Of a DNA stretch of 64,000 nt, positions 1-11,600 are shown piece by piece. The stretch is from NCBI GenBank assembly GCA_039000515.1, contig JBCFYV010000001.1, forward strand, positions 9,098,928 to 9,162,927, read 5' to 3'. Every line of letters starts with the position of its first letter. The first letter of the stretch is position 1. The position numbers were made by a program, and so were the translations under genes. The stretch comes from Timema cristinae (Eukaryota; Arthropoda; Insecta; Phasmatodea; Timematidae). The notes under the pieces were generated by a model. The model was not told where the DNA came from and ran no database searches. It was given only the letters and a program-made list of their open reading frames with translations.

Positions 1-37
1 CCAGACAAAGAACCTTTTTAGGGGAATAGCATATTCA

Positions 38-230
38 GTCCAAAATCTATACAAAGAGCCTTTTAGAAAATACATGTTTTTATGTGGCCAAAATTGATAA
101 CAATTTATTTTTGTGTTTTTTAATTGATTATATTTTTCAAATGTGACAGCTGCAGATCACATGACTTAACGTATGAATACGTGTAAGTAGATCCAGTAAC
201 ATTTTCAAATGTCACTTAATGCGCTTCTTG
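38..230. mobile_element. MITE-D copy 1 (GTCCAA-ended, partial)
   Basis: Begins with GTCCAAAATCTATACAAAG, the terminal inverted repeat shared by a small element family in this window (best copy 39493-39703). It carries the family core GACAGCTGCAGATCACATGA and the following AGTAGATCCAGTAAC. The far TIR is not clear here. No coding capacity; presumed non-autonomous DNA transposon. Confidence 0.55.
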
Positions 231-329
231 TGAATATTTTGATTGTTTTAAAGACTTATATAAGTCTTACATAAAAATCGTAATGGCGTGGTCACGTCCA
301 CGCTAACTGCACACAGTATTTACACTGAT

Positions 330-470
330 GAGGCAGGGATGAATAAGGTAGAATTTAGAGGAAATGTACCCTCATTGACGTGGAAAACCATTTTAAAAGA
401 AATATATTACCAAGACCCGAATTCCTTATCACCGGCGAACTAGAATAGGCGAGACTGATGTCTGTCTGAG
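330..470 (-). mobile_element. SINE-A fragment
   Basis: The segment reading GATGAATAAGGTAGAATTTA, then GGAAATGTACCC and GGAAAACCATTT, is the reverse complement of the SINE-A body. The tRNA-like head is degraded. Confidence 0.5.
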
Positions 471-949
471 TGTCGTATTAAGAACTATCATATTATGTTT
501 CCCTAAATTTGAATATACATGTTCTCGCTTTTATAAAATATAATTACTTGGTGTAATTATTAATCTTCATATTATTGATATTTTTAACCTCTTTCACCCA
601 ATGGTAATATCTTTATTAGGCTTATTTTATTTTATTATCTAAATACTTATGTAATGTTTCAATAATCGCATTTTATAGGAACTTTAATTGATTAAAAAAA
701 ATCTTACTCAACAGTCGAACACAGCTAAATACAAACTCAAATGAATTCAAATAAATTATTTGTAATCTCTAGACTCTTATCGACTAGGCGAGATTCACCC
801 CCCAACCTGCCCTCGACCTCAGTGTTTGAAAATGTTTAATTGAATCGGTTATCTTATTTTCGTGACCTGTGCGATCCGAACGTTCGTCAGAGAATCTGAT
901 TAACCCGCCCAATATGGCCCGTCAACTCTCGCGGGTAAATGAAAAGCTT

Positions 950-1130
950 CGAGTGATACAAACATGGCGGGAGATCGCAAATCAAAATAAATAAATACTA
1001 TATAAGCACGGCGAGAGAGATTAAACAAAAATAAAATAGATACGATATAAGCATGGCGGGAGAGCGTGAACAAAAATAAATAAATACCATTTAAATATGG
1101 GGGAGAGCGCAAACAAAAACACAAATGAGT
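950..1130. repeat. Short tandem array, unit about 46 bp
   Basis: Three to four diverged copies of a unit beginning CATGGCGGGAGA(G)CGC and ending AAATAAATAC(C/T)ATATAAG. The open frame across it (900-1160, minus) is a product of the repeat and resembles no family I know. Confidence 0.7.
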
Positions 1131-1500
1131 TTTCAACCTTCTAGAGAACGTTTTAGGCATAATTCTGGTAGTAATATCCCTTTTTCTGTATGTACCTGGC
1201 TACAGCCCTAAATTCTTGTATGTATTTCGTTCAACTCAAACGTTAGGATAATTTAGTGTATATTTTTTTGTATACTGGCTATAATCAATACTAGAAGATA
1301 AAATTTATTTTTTTTTATTATAGCTCTATAATAAAGGATAAATTATTTACTTATTTAAATCAAAAATTCAGAAAATTTCTATCGATTTTGTTTGGAATAG
1401 ATTCATAGGTAGGTAAGATCAGTGATCGTTGGTTAAGTTTTCACATTTTTTAATGATTATTTGATGGTTCTTAAATTTTATCAAACTCAATAAAGAGAGC
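1131..1500. other. AT-rich spacer, nothing recognised
   Basis: No coding signature, RNA gene or clear repeat seen on either strand. Confidence 0.5.
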
Positions 1501-1502
1501 CC

Positions 1503-1660
1503 ACATCTGTGGTCACGTGGTCTAATATGTAAGTCTCCTTTTGGACTGGATTGTAGGTAACGGGGAAATCGAGGTTAGAATCTCGGTTGGATGTAATGGG
1601 GGTGATTTTTCCTCGATTGTTTCTCACTCTCCCGCCAAGAAAATTCAAATACATTCCGTC
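1503..1660 (+). mobile_element. SINE-A2 copy, partial
   Basis: Diverged head GTGGTCACGTGGTCTAA, B-box-like GAGGTTAGAATCTCGG and body TTTCTCACTCTCCCGCC. The tail is missing. Confidence 0.55.
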
Positions 1661-2129
1661 TAAAATTATACCTTCCTGGGTCCTATTCGATCAGCTTTAT
1701 TACTGTATGCGTATGCGCCGAATAGGTACAAAAATTTGGTGGGAAAATAATAATAACGGAATACTAATTTTGTTCATAGACTACATAAAATAAACGTATC
1801 AAACTTGAGGGTCCAAACAATTGTTTACTAAAAAAAATTATAACCCCATTCGAATTGTTCCAACCAACCGCGTAGCCAATTCTTTTGATAATATTATCAC
1901 CTTCACTCTATCTAAAAAGAAAATCAGCACAGATTATCTATCTAGAATATAGAAGTGCCAGAAGAGCTAGTCTTCATTTGTAAAATAAACAAAAAATATT
2001 ATAATAAACTTTTAACTAGTTCAATCCTTCCAAGCAATTAGTAAAATCTTTACCATTTGGTCATCACAGTTGAAATTTAAATAACCATTCTAATCAAACA
2101 CCAATCACGTTAGCTATACCCTGATTTTG

Positions 2130-2345
2130 ATTGGAAGAACACTAGATAAAATTCAAGCATATTTCTTTGCAGCCAACATTGATAACATTTCACTTTATTA
2201 TTTATGTTATTTTATAGCTATTGATGATATCTATCATAAGTGATAGCTTCAGTTAACATGACTTGATGTATGGATATATTAAAATGGTTTTTAGTAACTT
2301 TAGTAACTAACTTTTACTGTTCTTCCTACCAAAATCATACTATAC
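2130..2345. mobile_element. MITE-D-like copy, diverged
   Basis: Contains the family order TTGATAACATTT, TTATTTTATAGC, GATAGCTTCAGTTAACATGA and TTAGTAACT. The terminal repeats are too eroded to place exactly. Confidence 0.4.
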
Positions 2346-2930
2346 TGGAAACGAACATGACGATAGCTTCTTGTTTATCTTCAACAGAGGTTTGGTGTTG
2401 CACTGTAGTCAAGTAGCCTCGGTCTCCCCTATTATTTTCCATCAAGTCTCCATGTTTGAAGATTCTGTTCCAAAGTATAATAGCCTGCGAGAAAGTTGTG
2501 ATGTACCAAGTTTTTGAAAAGACGCCCAAACCGCTGTTTACATTTCGCCCACGATGGGGGTCTGCCGCCTGTAGTAATCATTTATAAGGCTCATTAAGAT
2601 GACATCAACCTTTCTCAAGAGCTGTTCTCGTGTCGTTTGATTACTCACCCTTGAAATGATGCCATCCACACACAACGTAATCGCTTTAAGGACCGACTAC
2701 ACGAAGCCGCAACGCAACGACGCGGACGAATCGTCAAGAGAGCATTTCTCGGTGCGGACCGTGTGGTCACCTACCACCGGAAATAAATGTTCGGGAGCTT
2801 CCGAACTTTGTTTTCATGGTAAAACTAGACATTTCTTTCACAGCCGTGTCACATGTGACGCTGTAGTCATTGTTTCCAACATTACGTATAAGATAAACAA
2901 TATTATATACAACCTATTGACCAACAAACA
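2346..2930. other. Unassigned stretch with a short GC-richer ORF
   Basis: A 95-codon frame from ATG at 2656 to 2943 (+) lies in locally GC-richer DNA and begins MMPSTHNVIALRTDYTKPQ. I recognise no domain. Its last third runs into AT-rich repeat sequence, which argues against a real C-terminus. It could be an exon of an unknown gene or chance; no promoter or splice evidence supports it. Confidence 0.2.
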
Positions 2931-3025
2931 TTCTTCTTCTTAATTATTAGCTAACTTAAAACTTTATTCTTCGTAATTATTAGCTAACTTAAAATTTTAT
3001 TCTTCGTAATTAATAGCTAACTTAA
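2930..3025. repeat. 37-bp tandem repeat, about 2.5 copies
   Basis: Repeated unit TTCTTCGTAATTATTAGCTA followed by ACTTAAAATTTTA. Simple local duplication in intergenic DNA. Confidence 0.75.
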
Positions 3026-3639
3026 TTTTATGAAAATAGGTGAAAACCTATGCAAGTAAAAATAAGAATACAAACTTATTTTGTAAGAGAACTCAGGCTA
3101 GAACGAATATAAAAATGGTTAGAAAATGCCGTGCGGTGCGGGTCGGCTCCGTGTAGCCATAACTTTAGTAGAGCGCATTAAAATAAAATATAACAAACTT
3201 AGTTAAACCCGTGAAAGAAACTCCGGAGATTCGGATTAGATTTAAAATGGTGAATTTTTGACTCTTACGGGCTTACAAATTAGTTTATTTTCCACCGCGT
3301 CTTATCGCCCGTCCGGGCTGTGCGCATTTAGTTACCTTCATGTGGTGGGATGCTCTGTACACGCAGAATTAGCTCGACTTCCGACAAATCCCGTCACCGG
3401 CAAACAAGACTAGACGAGCACGACGTTTAATCCGCGTGCCCACCGATACGAGCTACAAAATTACTTTGAATTGTGTTAATATCTCAGAGAGTTTATTTTA
3501 ATTTGATAATGTAAACGCATGGGATGATGAGGGTGAATAGTGTCAGTAACTAGTGGCTAGAAGCGGCTTGATAGTCTAAGGGAGAATGGTGAGGGGGGTG
3601 AAGACTGAAGATAGCACCACTATCAGAAACTTTACAATC

Positions 3640-3745
3640 ATGTTGTTTCTCACTCACCTTCCACGAAAATGGGTACATTTCCTCTGCATTCTGTCTTGCT
3701 CATCCCTACTCCTAGTGTAGTATATACTCTTGTATACACACATTA
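3640..3745 (+). mobile_element. SINE-A fragment
   Basis: Body segment TTTCTCACTCACCTTCCACG, then GGGTACATTTCCTCTGCATT, matching the middle of other SINE-A copies. No head. Confidence 0.45.
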
Positions 3746-3949
3746 AGCTCGATTCACAGGTTCGCCGAAAACAGAGCAGAAATCTGCTTGAGAGGCGCAG
3801 CAATGTCCACACCATTTACTGTGAAACGCCCTTGATTGATTACACTATGACCCTGTCTTGTTGTAAGCTGTACCATAGTGGAATAACGAAAAGGGAAGAT
3901 TGTTACTGTACATAATATACGGAGGATATATTAAACCCGCTTCGTTAAC

Positions 3950-4200
3950 AGCACGGTCTAAGGTGCTACTCTCGCAGTAGACTACACTGCCGATGAAGGG
4001 GAGATCGAGGTTCGAATCTTGATCGGGTGTAGGGCCTACTTAGTTTGTTTTTTCAAAATAGTTTTCCACTCTGTCCCCATGCAAATGTGGGTACAGTTCC
4101 TCTAAATATAATCTTTCTAGTCCCTAAAACCATTAGCGTAATTAGTACATAAGTGTATAAACCCAAACTGTTAGTAAGACGCGGAGCTAAAAACAACAAC
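3950..4200 (+). mobile_element. SINE-A2 copy, near full length
   Basis: Head CACGGTCTAAGGTGCTACTC, B box GAGGTTCGAATCTTG, body, then the common tail GTAGTAAGACGCGG-like (here TTAGTAAGACGCGGAGCTAA). The internal A/B boxes imply tRNA ancestry and RNA polymerase III transcription. Confidence 0.75.
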
Positions 4201-4521
4201 GAAGGGTAGGCCTACAGTGACCAATAATGCTTTGCAACAAACTTTAAACAGTTAATTATCAACATAAATTATTTTTTAGAGAATAAACAGAGATTTTAAA
4301 GTGTTGCGCTGATGGATGTTTTCAAATCATAGTGTTTGCCAAACACAACGTGCTTGTCTCCATCTCTTTAGCGCATGCGCAATGATTTGGTTTGGTTGGC
4401 TTTACAGTTATGATAGCTCTCCCAAGCAGAATGTCTCGATCAGAGCCGACCAAGTCGAAATTTGTTGAATAGTAGAACGGCTCACGCTGACGGGGCGGGA
4501 AATCTTGTGATTGGCTTAGAG

Positions 4522-4816
4522 CAAGGCCATAGCCAGCCAATAATTGCGGGGAGGGGGGGGGGCCTTGGTGGGCACATCCCCCAATTGCCGGAAACTAGAA
4601 ACAATTCTAAATTATAAACAGTTCTAGAAGCTCTCTGAAGTGTTTTTTTTATGGTAACGCATCCCCCTAATTTGTACTTTTATCTTAATTTTGATATTGT
4701 TTGAGCCATAAATAAAGCCATACATATCTTGGCCAATAAAATTTCGGGGGAGGTCGCAGGGGGGGGGGGGGGTTGAAGCCCCAAACACCCCCCCCCCCCC
4801 CCCACTTATGGCCTTG
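4522..4816. mobile_element. hAT-type MITE with poly-G/poly-C interior
   Basis: Ends are CAAGGCCATAGCC on the left and TTATGGCCTTG on the right, which are inverted repeats. Flanks are GCTTAGAG (4514-4521) and GCTTAGAC (4817-4824), a 7/8 match to an 8-bp target duplication typical of hAT elements. Interior is 295 bp with long G and C runs and no ORF, so it is non-autonomous. Confidence 0.65.
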
Positions 4817-4824
4817 GCTTAGAC

Positions 4825-6400
4825 CTAGTCACGTGACCATGTTTGTTTTGGGCTTGTTTTTGTGCGATCCAATTAAAGCACGGTAATCCGGACGGGTAGT
4901 AGGACACTGTAAAAAAAATCAAATTTCTAGATGTCTGTACTAGAATTTTTGGTGTTAAAAAGTTCCAATGCTGACATTTTCAGGAATATAATAGCTTCTC
5001 CGAAGAAAACTATAACAGTAAAGATAAGATTTAAGAAAATGCACCAACATTTTCACAATACAACTTATCTAAAAAGATAAGCGCCCTCGGACTTGCGAAT
5101 CAGAGCTACAACCGCTCATCCAACCTTGAAGAGCTATAAAATATTTCCCGTTTTATAAATTATTCTACGCGCCGCTTAGTGTTGTCAAGTTGGCACGATC
5201 TATCCGGCCTTCATTCACTGATAATGTAGTGATTTCCAGTTGGCACTTCATCTACGACCTTCAAAGTCATTGATTGGTGTTCTGGAAGGAACACAAGATG
5301 ATCTCGGTAGTTCATACGCATGCGCGAGTTTTGAATTTAGAACCAAACTGGTACAAGCGCGTTCTGAACGAACTAAATTTGGTAAACTTTACCGAAAGTG
5401 GAATTTTCTAATGACTCATATAGAAGCTTTTTTAATACTAGAAAATAAAATAATTATTAACACCTTTGTGCTTTACATAATCCTGTAAAAATAAAGACCA
5501 AACTAAGTGTACTTTGCTGTACCGTTAACCAAACTATGCGCACGCGCACGACTTTATGTTAATCACTGTCGAGTGTATGTATTGCCTTGTCTCGTTTATA
5601 AAAATGTTTGGGTTCACAGTCAAACATATGTTGATGACAAAATTAAACAATCACATCATAATGAAACACTTCTGATCAAAAACTATGGTTACTGTTTAAA
5701 GAATATAAATATCTTATATTGAAAACTTAAAATAATTTTATCATAATACATTGTCATTTTTGTTCATAATATTTCTTTATTTGCCAGCTCATTTCCTGAA
5801 CCACGTGTTTTAGGCGAGTTATAGCATTACGAGCTGAGCTAATTTTGACTACAATCATTGACACATAAGTTCAAAACTAAATACAAAAATTAGCAACCCT
5901 GCAACCCCTGACCTATCCACCCTTAAAGTTCAAGGGTGTAGGTAGGGACTACCTCAACTCAAAATCACATGTACCAGTTCCCATGCAAACAAATCTATAC
6001 CTTCGTGACGTAAAAGAGAGATAAGTAATTTCCTCAACAATGTAATGACACTATTTGTTACGTTTATTAATTAATACGATATTTAAGAATACATTTACCT
6101 TAATTTCAGATTTAAGGCACCACAAACATACTTGACAGATCAATAAACATATGGCTTGGAACTATCACATTTGACACAAGGAAATAAAGTTTTGTTATAT
6201 TGGTGACACTGAAATAACAGTTTTAAATTGATGTTTTAAAAATAAAGGATGAATCATTTATTTAAGTATTTTAATGATGTAAGAAATAATATATTTTAGA
6301 GTTTATTTTATGCATGTGAATATTTTGTCAGTTATAGGGCATTTTATTTTTGTATTGTTGCTAGCCTGTAAAGGAACGAGATCGAACAGAAACGAACAAC
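4825..6400. other. Spacer upstream of NDUFS8
   Basis: About 1.6 kb with only short frames (for example 5240-5488 and 5507-5722, +) that resemble nothing known. The last about 100 bases before the NDUFS8 start presumably hold its promoter and 5' UTR. I see no TATA box or other confident element. Confidence 0.4.
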
Positions 6401-6422
6401 AGCTGATTTGTGTGGATCCAAC

Positions 6423-7043
6423 ATGGCAGCGCTAAAGTTATATTCTTTGAGTAAATCTGCCCAGATTTTGAGGCCCATCTCGCGTCTCACCGCAATAACT
6501 CAGAGTAGAAACGCGTATAAGTACGTCAACGATAAAGAACTAAGCATGGATTTCAAGGACATCACGGATAGGGCCGCTGAGGCTGTTTTCTGGACAGAAC
6601 TCGCCAGAGGTTTCGGAGTCACTTTGGCCCATATTTTCAAGGAGCCGGCCACGATCAACTACCCTTTCGAAAAGGGTCCTCTGAGCCCTAGATTCCGCGG
6701 GGAGCATGCGTTAAGGAGGTACCCGTCTGGCGAGGAACGCTGCATAGCCTGCAAATTGTGCGAAGCCATCTGCCCCGCTCAGGCCATCACCATAGAGGCG
6801 GAGGAAAGGGCGGACGGTAGCAGGCGGACTACGAGGTACGACATAGACATGACCAAGTGTATCTACTGCGGGTTCTGTCAAGAGGCTTGTCCTGTGGACG
6901 CCATAGTGGAGGGCCCCAACTTTGAGTTCTCGACAGAGACCCATGAAGAGTTGCTTTACAACAAGGAGAAACTACTCAACAATGGGGACAAATGGGAGTC
7001 CGAGATCGCGGCCAACATTCAAGCCGATCATCTTTACAGATGA
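6423..7043 (+). CDS. NDUFS8: NADH dehydrogenase [ubiquinone] iron-sulfur protein 8, mitochondrial (complex I 23 kDa / TYKY subunit)
   Basis: Complete 206-residue frame. The product carries tetranuclear clusters N6a and N6b in the peripheral arm of respiratory complex I, passing electrons towards ubiquinone. Two 4Fe-4S motifs are intact: [12 protein letters not shown] (about residues 105-116) and [12 protein letters not shown] (about 144-155). The first about 35 residues are basic with few acids, as expected of a mitochondrial presequence, and the end NIQADHLYR is family-typical. The length suits the family (about 210). ATG at 6423 is chosen because its context CCAACATGG is good and the frame upstream has only a TTG. 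The gene is one uninterrupted exon, unlike the other genes here. It is either an intron-poor native gene or an intact retrocopy; no poly-A tract or target duplication favours a retrocopy. It is convergent with UFL1. Confidence 0.97.
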   Translation: MAALKLYSLSKSAQILRPISRLTAITQSRNAYKYVNDKELSMDFKDITDRAAEAVFWTELARGFGVTLAHIFKEPATINYPFEKGPLSPRFRGEHALRRYPSGEERCIACKLCEAICPAQAITIEAEERADGSRRTTRYDIDMTKCIYCGFCQEACPVDAIVEGPNFEFSTETHEELLYNKEKLLNNGDKWESEIAANIQADHLYR

Positions 7044-8255
7044 GTCGCAGGAACTTAGACACAATTTGTTAGAGTATTAGTGATTTTCAAAGAAGTACTG
7101 GAACGTTTTATATGTTCATTGCCAACACGATTAGTAAAAATTACTTAGATTTATGTTCCATCAATGTTTTCTGTGAGAGGTAATACATTTCTGCTAACAA
7201 TTTGTTGTTAATCACAAAACTTTCAGTCATGTGTTTATTTGATAAATTATGGTTAAAATTTGATTTGGTAAGCCTTATTTGAACGATTTTTTTTTATAGT
7301 TTCCTTTATGTCATAGCAGGACAAAGGGGTGGTTGTTTGAATCTAGGCAAGGAAATTGAGTGGAGATTATTTATAAGCTAATGTCAAATATATGATTAGA
7401 AAATTCCAATCGTTTTAATTAACTAGGAAAAAACAAAAATAATGTTATTTACAATTTTAAACAATTATTCTTGTCATGGCCGTAAAATATTCTGACCAGT
7501 TTTTATTATTTTCTGGACGTCACCTTCCCAAATTTACTCTTGTCATAACTTTTGACAAGGACAAAATTCTAAATCGCTGAATTGACCTTAGTTTGGTATT
7601 TTAAATCCATTCTCTTTTTATAACAATTCTTAGTGGAGACACACATTTAAATAGATAAAATGCTCTAAGTTGTGTGGTAAGGGTTTGTAAATAAATAAGT
7701 CTGAAGAGCAATTATAATTGTTATATTTATTTTGATCCAGTTAGAATGAAGTAAAACACGATACAATTATGAAACACTCTTAACCAAATCACTGTATACA
7801 TTTGTTGCAATAAACAGTTTTTTGCTCTGAAAATCAGAAAATATATACCCGCATTGGTGAACGTATGGTATGGCACAGTTTCCACAACTGTGGTTAGTCG
7901 TGTACCCCTTTCAAGGCCATAACCTAACCAACTTACCAGTTACAGTGATTCATAAAACAAAGTAAACAAATATTAGATATCTTGTTAAGTATAAACAGTC
8001 GTTACAAATAAACAATAAACTTTTAGTGGGAAGTTAAATCTTTGACAGAGAAATGAGTCCACAACATCAAGGTTAAAATATGTATTAATTCTTTTGTCAA
8101 AATAATTAAAAAACTTGATGGCTGAAACTAAAACTTGTACAATTATTGTGCATGAAAAGCAAAACTTAAGGGTTGGAAATGTTATAAAAGTTCCGGGTGT
8201 AACTGCATCAAGTATTATATTTGTACATTTAAAAAATGATAATGGGATTTAACCC
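7044..8255. other. NDUFS8 3' flank and spacer
   Basis: AT-rich with several AATAAA motifs (for example near 7689 and 7810) that could be NDUFS8 poly-A signals. No other gene is visible before the UFL1 3' end. Confidence 0.45.
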
Positions 8256-8466
8256 AGGAATTTGGCTTAGTGGGATGTAATGTACCCCAGTCTTGGAGAT
8301 CTGGATTCAAATCCCAGTTGGGTATACTACGGGTGTTTTTTTTCCTAAATAGTTTCTCACATTCCTTAAGAACAAATGTGGGTACATTTTCTTTTAACTA
8401 TACCATTTCTATCCCAATAGTTTAAATCTGCAACTAACCGAATATTAGAACGCGGTTCACAAAAAA
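8256..8466 (+). mobile_element. SINE-A copy, diverged
   Basis: Head-like CTTAGTGGGATGTAATG, B box GGATTCAAATCCCAG, body TTTCTCACATTCCTTAAG and GGGTACATTTTC, degraded tail ATTAGAACGCGGTTC. It lies just downstream of the UFL1 stop codon, antisense to that gene. Confidence 0.6.
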
Positions 8467-8668
8467 AAGTTATTTTAATAAATGATCAAGGTTCATTAAG
8501 CAGCATAGATGGCCAAGATGCAAGAACCAAGCTGAGTAGGCCAGTAGCTTGCTCAGGACCGCCCAACACCCAACTTAACAGACAATAACTACCCTCAATG
8601 TATGTACATAATATTTTGGCTGTTAACCAGTCCCTTCTTATAAAAATTATCATAACGAAGGTATTTTT

Positions 8669-11600
8669 TTATTGTTTTTCTGAAACAGATTTTTTTTTAA
8701 ACGTTATAGCGATTTCCTTAATCTCTGGCATTTTCGACTCAAGCGCTTGCATTATCTCTGCCCGGCCATCGCTCTCCTCACCGCTGGACAGGAGTTTTAA
8801 CACCAAGTCTGTAACACACAAGGCAATATTGAAATAAATCATGTTCTCATATATCATAAAGAGGGGCGTGAGAAATATCAAAGCTCCTTTGTTTCGACTT
8901 TGACCCTCACAACATCAACCTCCCCATCTTGGAAACATTTCAAAGGCAGAGGAACATATTTGTGATATATCACTAAATATGACAAATTCCAACATACATT
9001 CATTTTTATAACAGCTACTAAACAGTGTTTTAACACAACTGGAGATTAAATGACATCTGTGTCCTGCCAACCTTCGCTTCATGTAAAAACTACGGATGGG
9101 ATTTATGAATCTTTAAATACTTGATCCCTTGAGGAGATTCCAGATTTGGAAGATATAAAAAAAAGTATGTTTATTAAAATTATTGATTGTGAAAAACAAT
9201 TTTTCAGCTATTAACAAGCTTACACATGATTTAGCTGATTTAATTACAGAACATACTTAACAACCAGAACCCAAGAAATTAAATTAACACTATACCTAAT
9301 TAATGTTTTAGTGAATAAGAGTAGGCCCCCTATAGAAAAAAAACTGACATTTGTTTATTATATTTATATTTCTTCTTTTATGCTCATAATTTTTTCCAAG
9401 ATTCGAATTTGAGATTTGTAGTTAAAATGAAAATAATGAATTAAACCCAACTCTACAAAATAATTTAAGATTTGTGTGGGGATATATTCCTTTCTGTTGT
9501 GTTTCTTGCAGAGATTACATTGTTGACATCATCTCGTACATTCAATGTCCATGTTTCTGCTGCATATATAATAATGGATACAAAGTATGCCCTGTACAAC
9601 ACTTCCGTACACTTGAAGGGCACTTCTCTTCTCCATAACAGGTCTCTTACACACCTATAAAACAACTCTCCCTGCTGACCTCTTCTCATTAGATCCTCTG
9701 TACTTTCCTCGGCTCTACTCCATCCAACTATATAGATTTACTAGCCCTTATCCTCTTCCTTTTCATTACCATCACTTCACACTTTACTGTGCTAAATTAC
9801 GTTCCACACTTTCACTTCCTCATTCCATTCCTGTCATAGTAAGTCCTGTTGGTTATTCCTCATAGAGTTTCCTTAATCTATAGCTCTAGTCATCGACGAT
9901 CGATCGAGTCATCTGTAAATTTCTAAATTCCTAAATTTCTTAGGTGTTTCTACAAATATATTTTAAATATAAGAAAAATTTTAAAATTGACAAAAATAGA
10001 CATGGGACCTGACACAAAAACATAACTACATCTGTCAGAGACAGGACTAACCACTTATATACACACACAGAAGATGAACGTGTAGATGACACAAAGAACA
10101 GCTTACCATGGTACAGTTGCAAAGAGTTGAACGTGTCGGCAGCGAGATGGGACGCGAGGTGGGTCAGAATGTTGGAGACGAAGCGTCCCGAGGCGTGTAG
10201 CATGGTCTGTGATACGGCCTGGAAGAGAAGCAGTGAGGCCAAGTGAAGTACCAGAGCTGGGTCGGTGCAAGTGGACAACTGCTCCAGTAGGGCCTGCCTG
10301 TGGCTGTGGACCATTGGCCTGGGACAATGACAACGACAAATTGACAACGCCCCAATGTTTCAGTGGATGACCCTAGTCTAGACTCGGTGCTGTTTCCAGA
10401 GGGGTGACTTTTTCAATTACAAGCAAAGTCAAATCGAATACATGGAATGTTCTCAAAGCCGAATAAAAGTTTGAATGTTTTATAGAAAGGGTTTTATGTT
10501 GAAAAAAAATTAAATAATTTAGTAACATAAATGAAAAAAATAAAATTGAACATATGAGTAATTTGGTTGTCAATATTTTTATTAGCAAAGCCAAAATCTC
10601 TCCCAAAGGAAGTCAAAGTTAACAAATATTGAAAGCTTCAAACACTCGTAGTACCGGTATTTAATGTTTACTTAATAAATTTAAGATCACATCAACACAT
10701 TACCAACTTAAAGTTAAAATACTCTAAATTGTTGAACCGATAGTTTCGACAAAGTAAAACAAACTTAAATTACAAATAGTAAATTATTTTAGGCAATGCT
10801 TGTGATCGAACCATGACCCGTCTCACCGACCTTTCCTTTCTCTTGTCCAGTTTCCGGAGGATCATGTCGCATATCCCAGTCCCGAGAGCTACCTCCACGC
10901 AGGCGAGGTAATCGTCCACAGAACTGCCTGTCAGACACTTGTGGAGCTTCTGTAGAGGCTCCGTTGCATTGTTCGGAGCCTCGTTGGTGATCCTTGTCCG
11001 AACCTTCGCACACAATAATACCTTACATTAGTGTTTATAGTAACCAGGGTTGTGGAGTCCGAGTCGGTAAAAATGTACCAACTTTGGCTCCAAAATAAAA
11101 ACTTAACAATAAATGGTAGGTATATCATTTCAATTTTATATTTTAGGACCAATATTAGTAATTTGGGTTCACAAATATATTCAAATATAAATTAGGTTCC
11201 CATAAAGCTCTCTATATTTGAGAATTTTACTGCTGTAAATTTGTTGTTGTAATGGATATACTTTAGCCATTTAGGAATGAAACTGATTCGCACAGTTGAA
11301 AAATATACAGGTTGGAGTTGAAGGCTTGGCGTACCGATTCCACAGACCGGATAGTTAAGATCTAGTGCCACAATAAGTACTTGACGAGCGGATAGTTTGT
11401 TCCCAAGATTTCTGTCCAAATTGAAAAAAGTTTTTGAGTTGAAAGGGTACTTGACAAATAAGTTCCTTTAAAAGAAAAATTAAAACCAGAAATGTTCTGC
11501 TTATGAAAATAAAACTTTATTCAGCATCCTAGCAAGTACATACAGTCATATCAAACAAATAAAAGTTCTATGACACACTGTCGGTCGTGAATCGGCTCAC

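Noticed and set aside
6711..6944. Minus-strand frame under NDUFS8
   Set aside because: Antisense shadow of the conserved iron-sulfur coding region.
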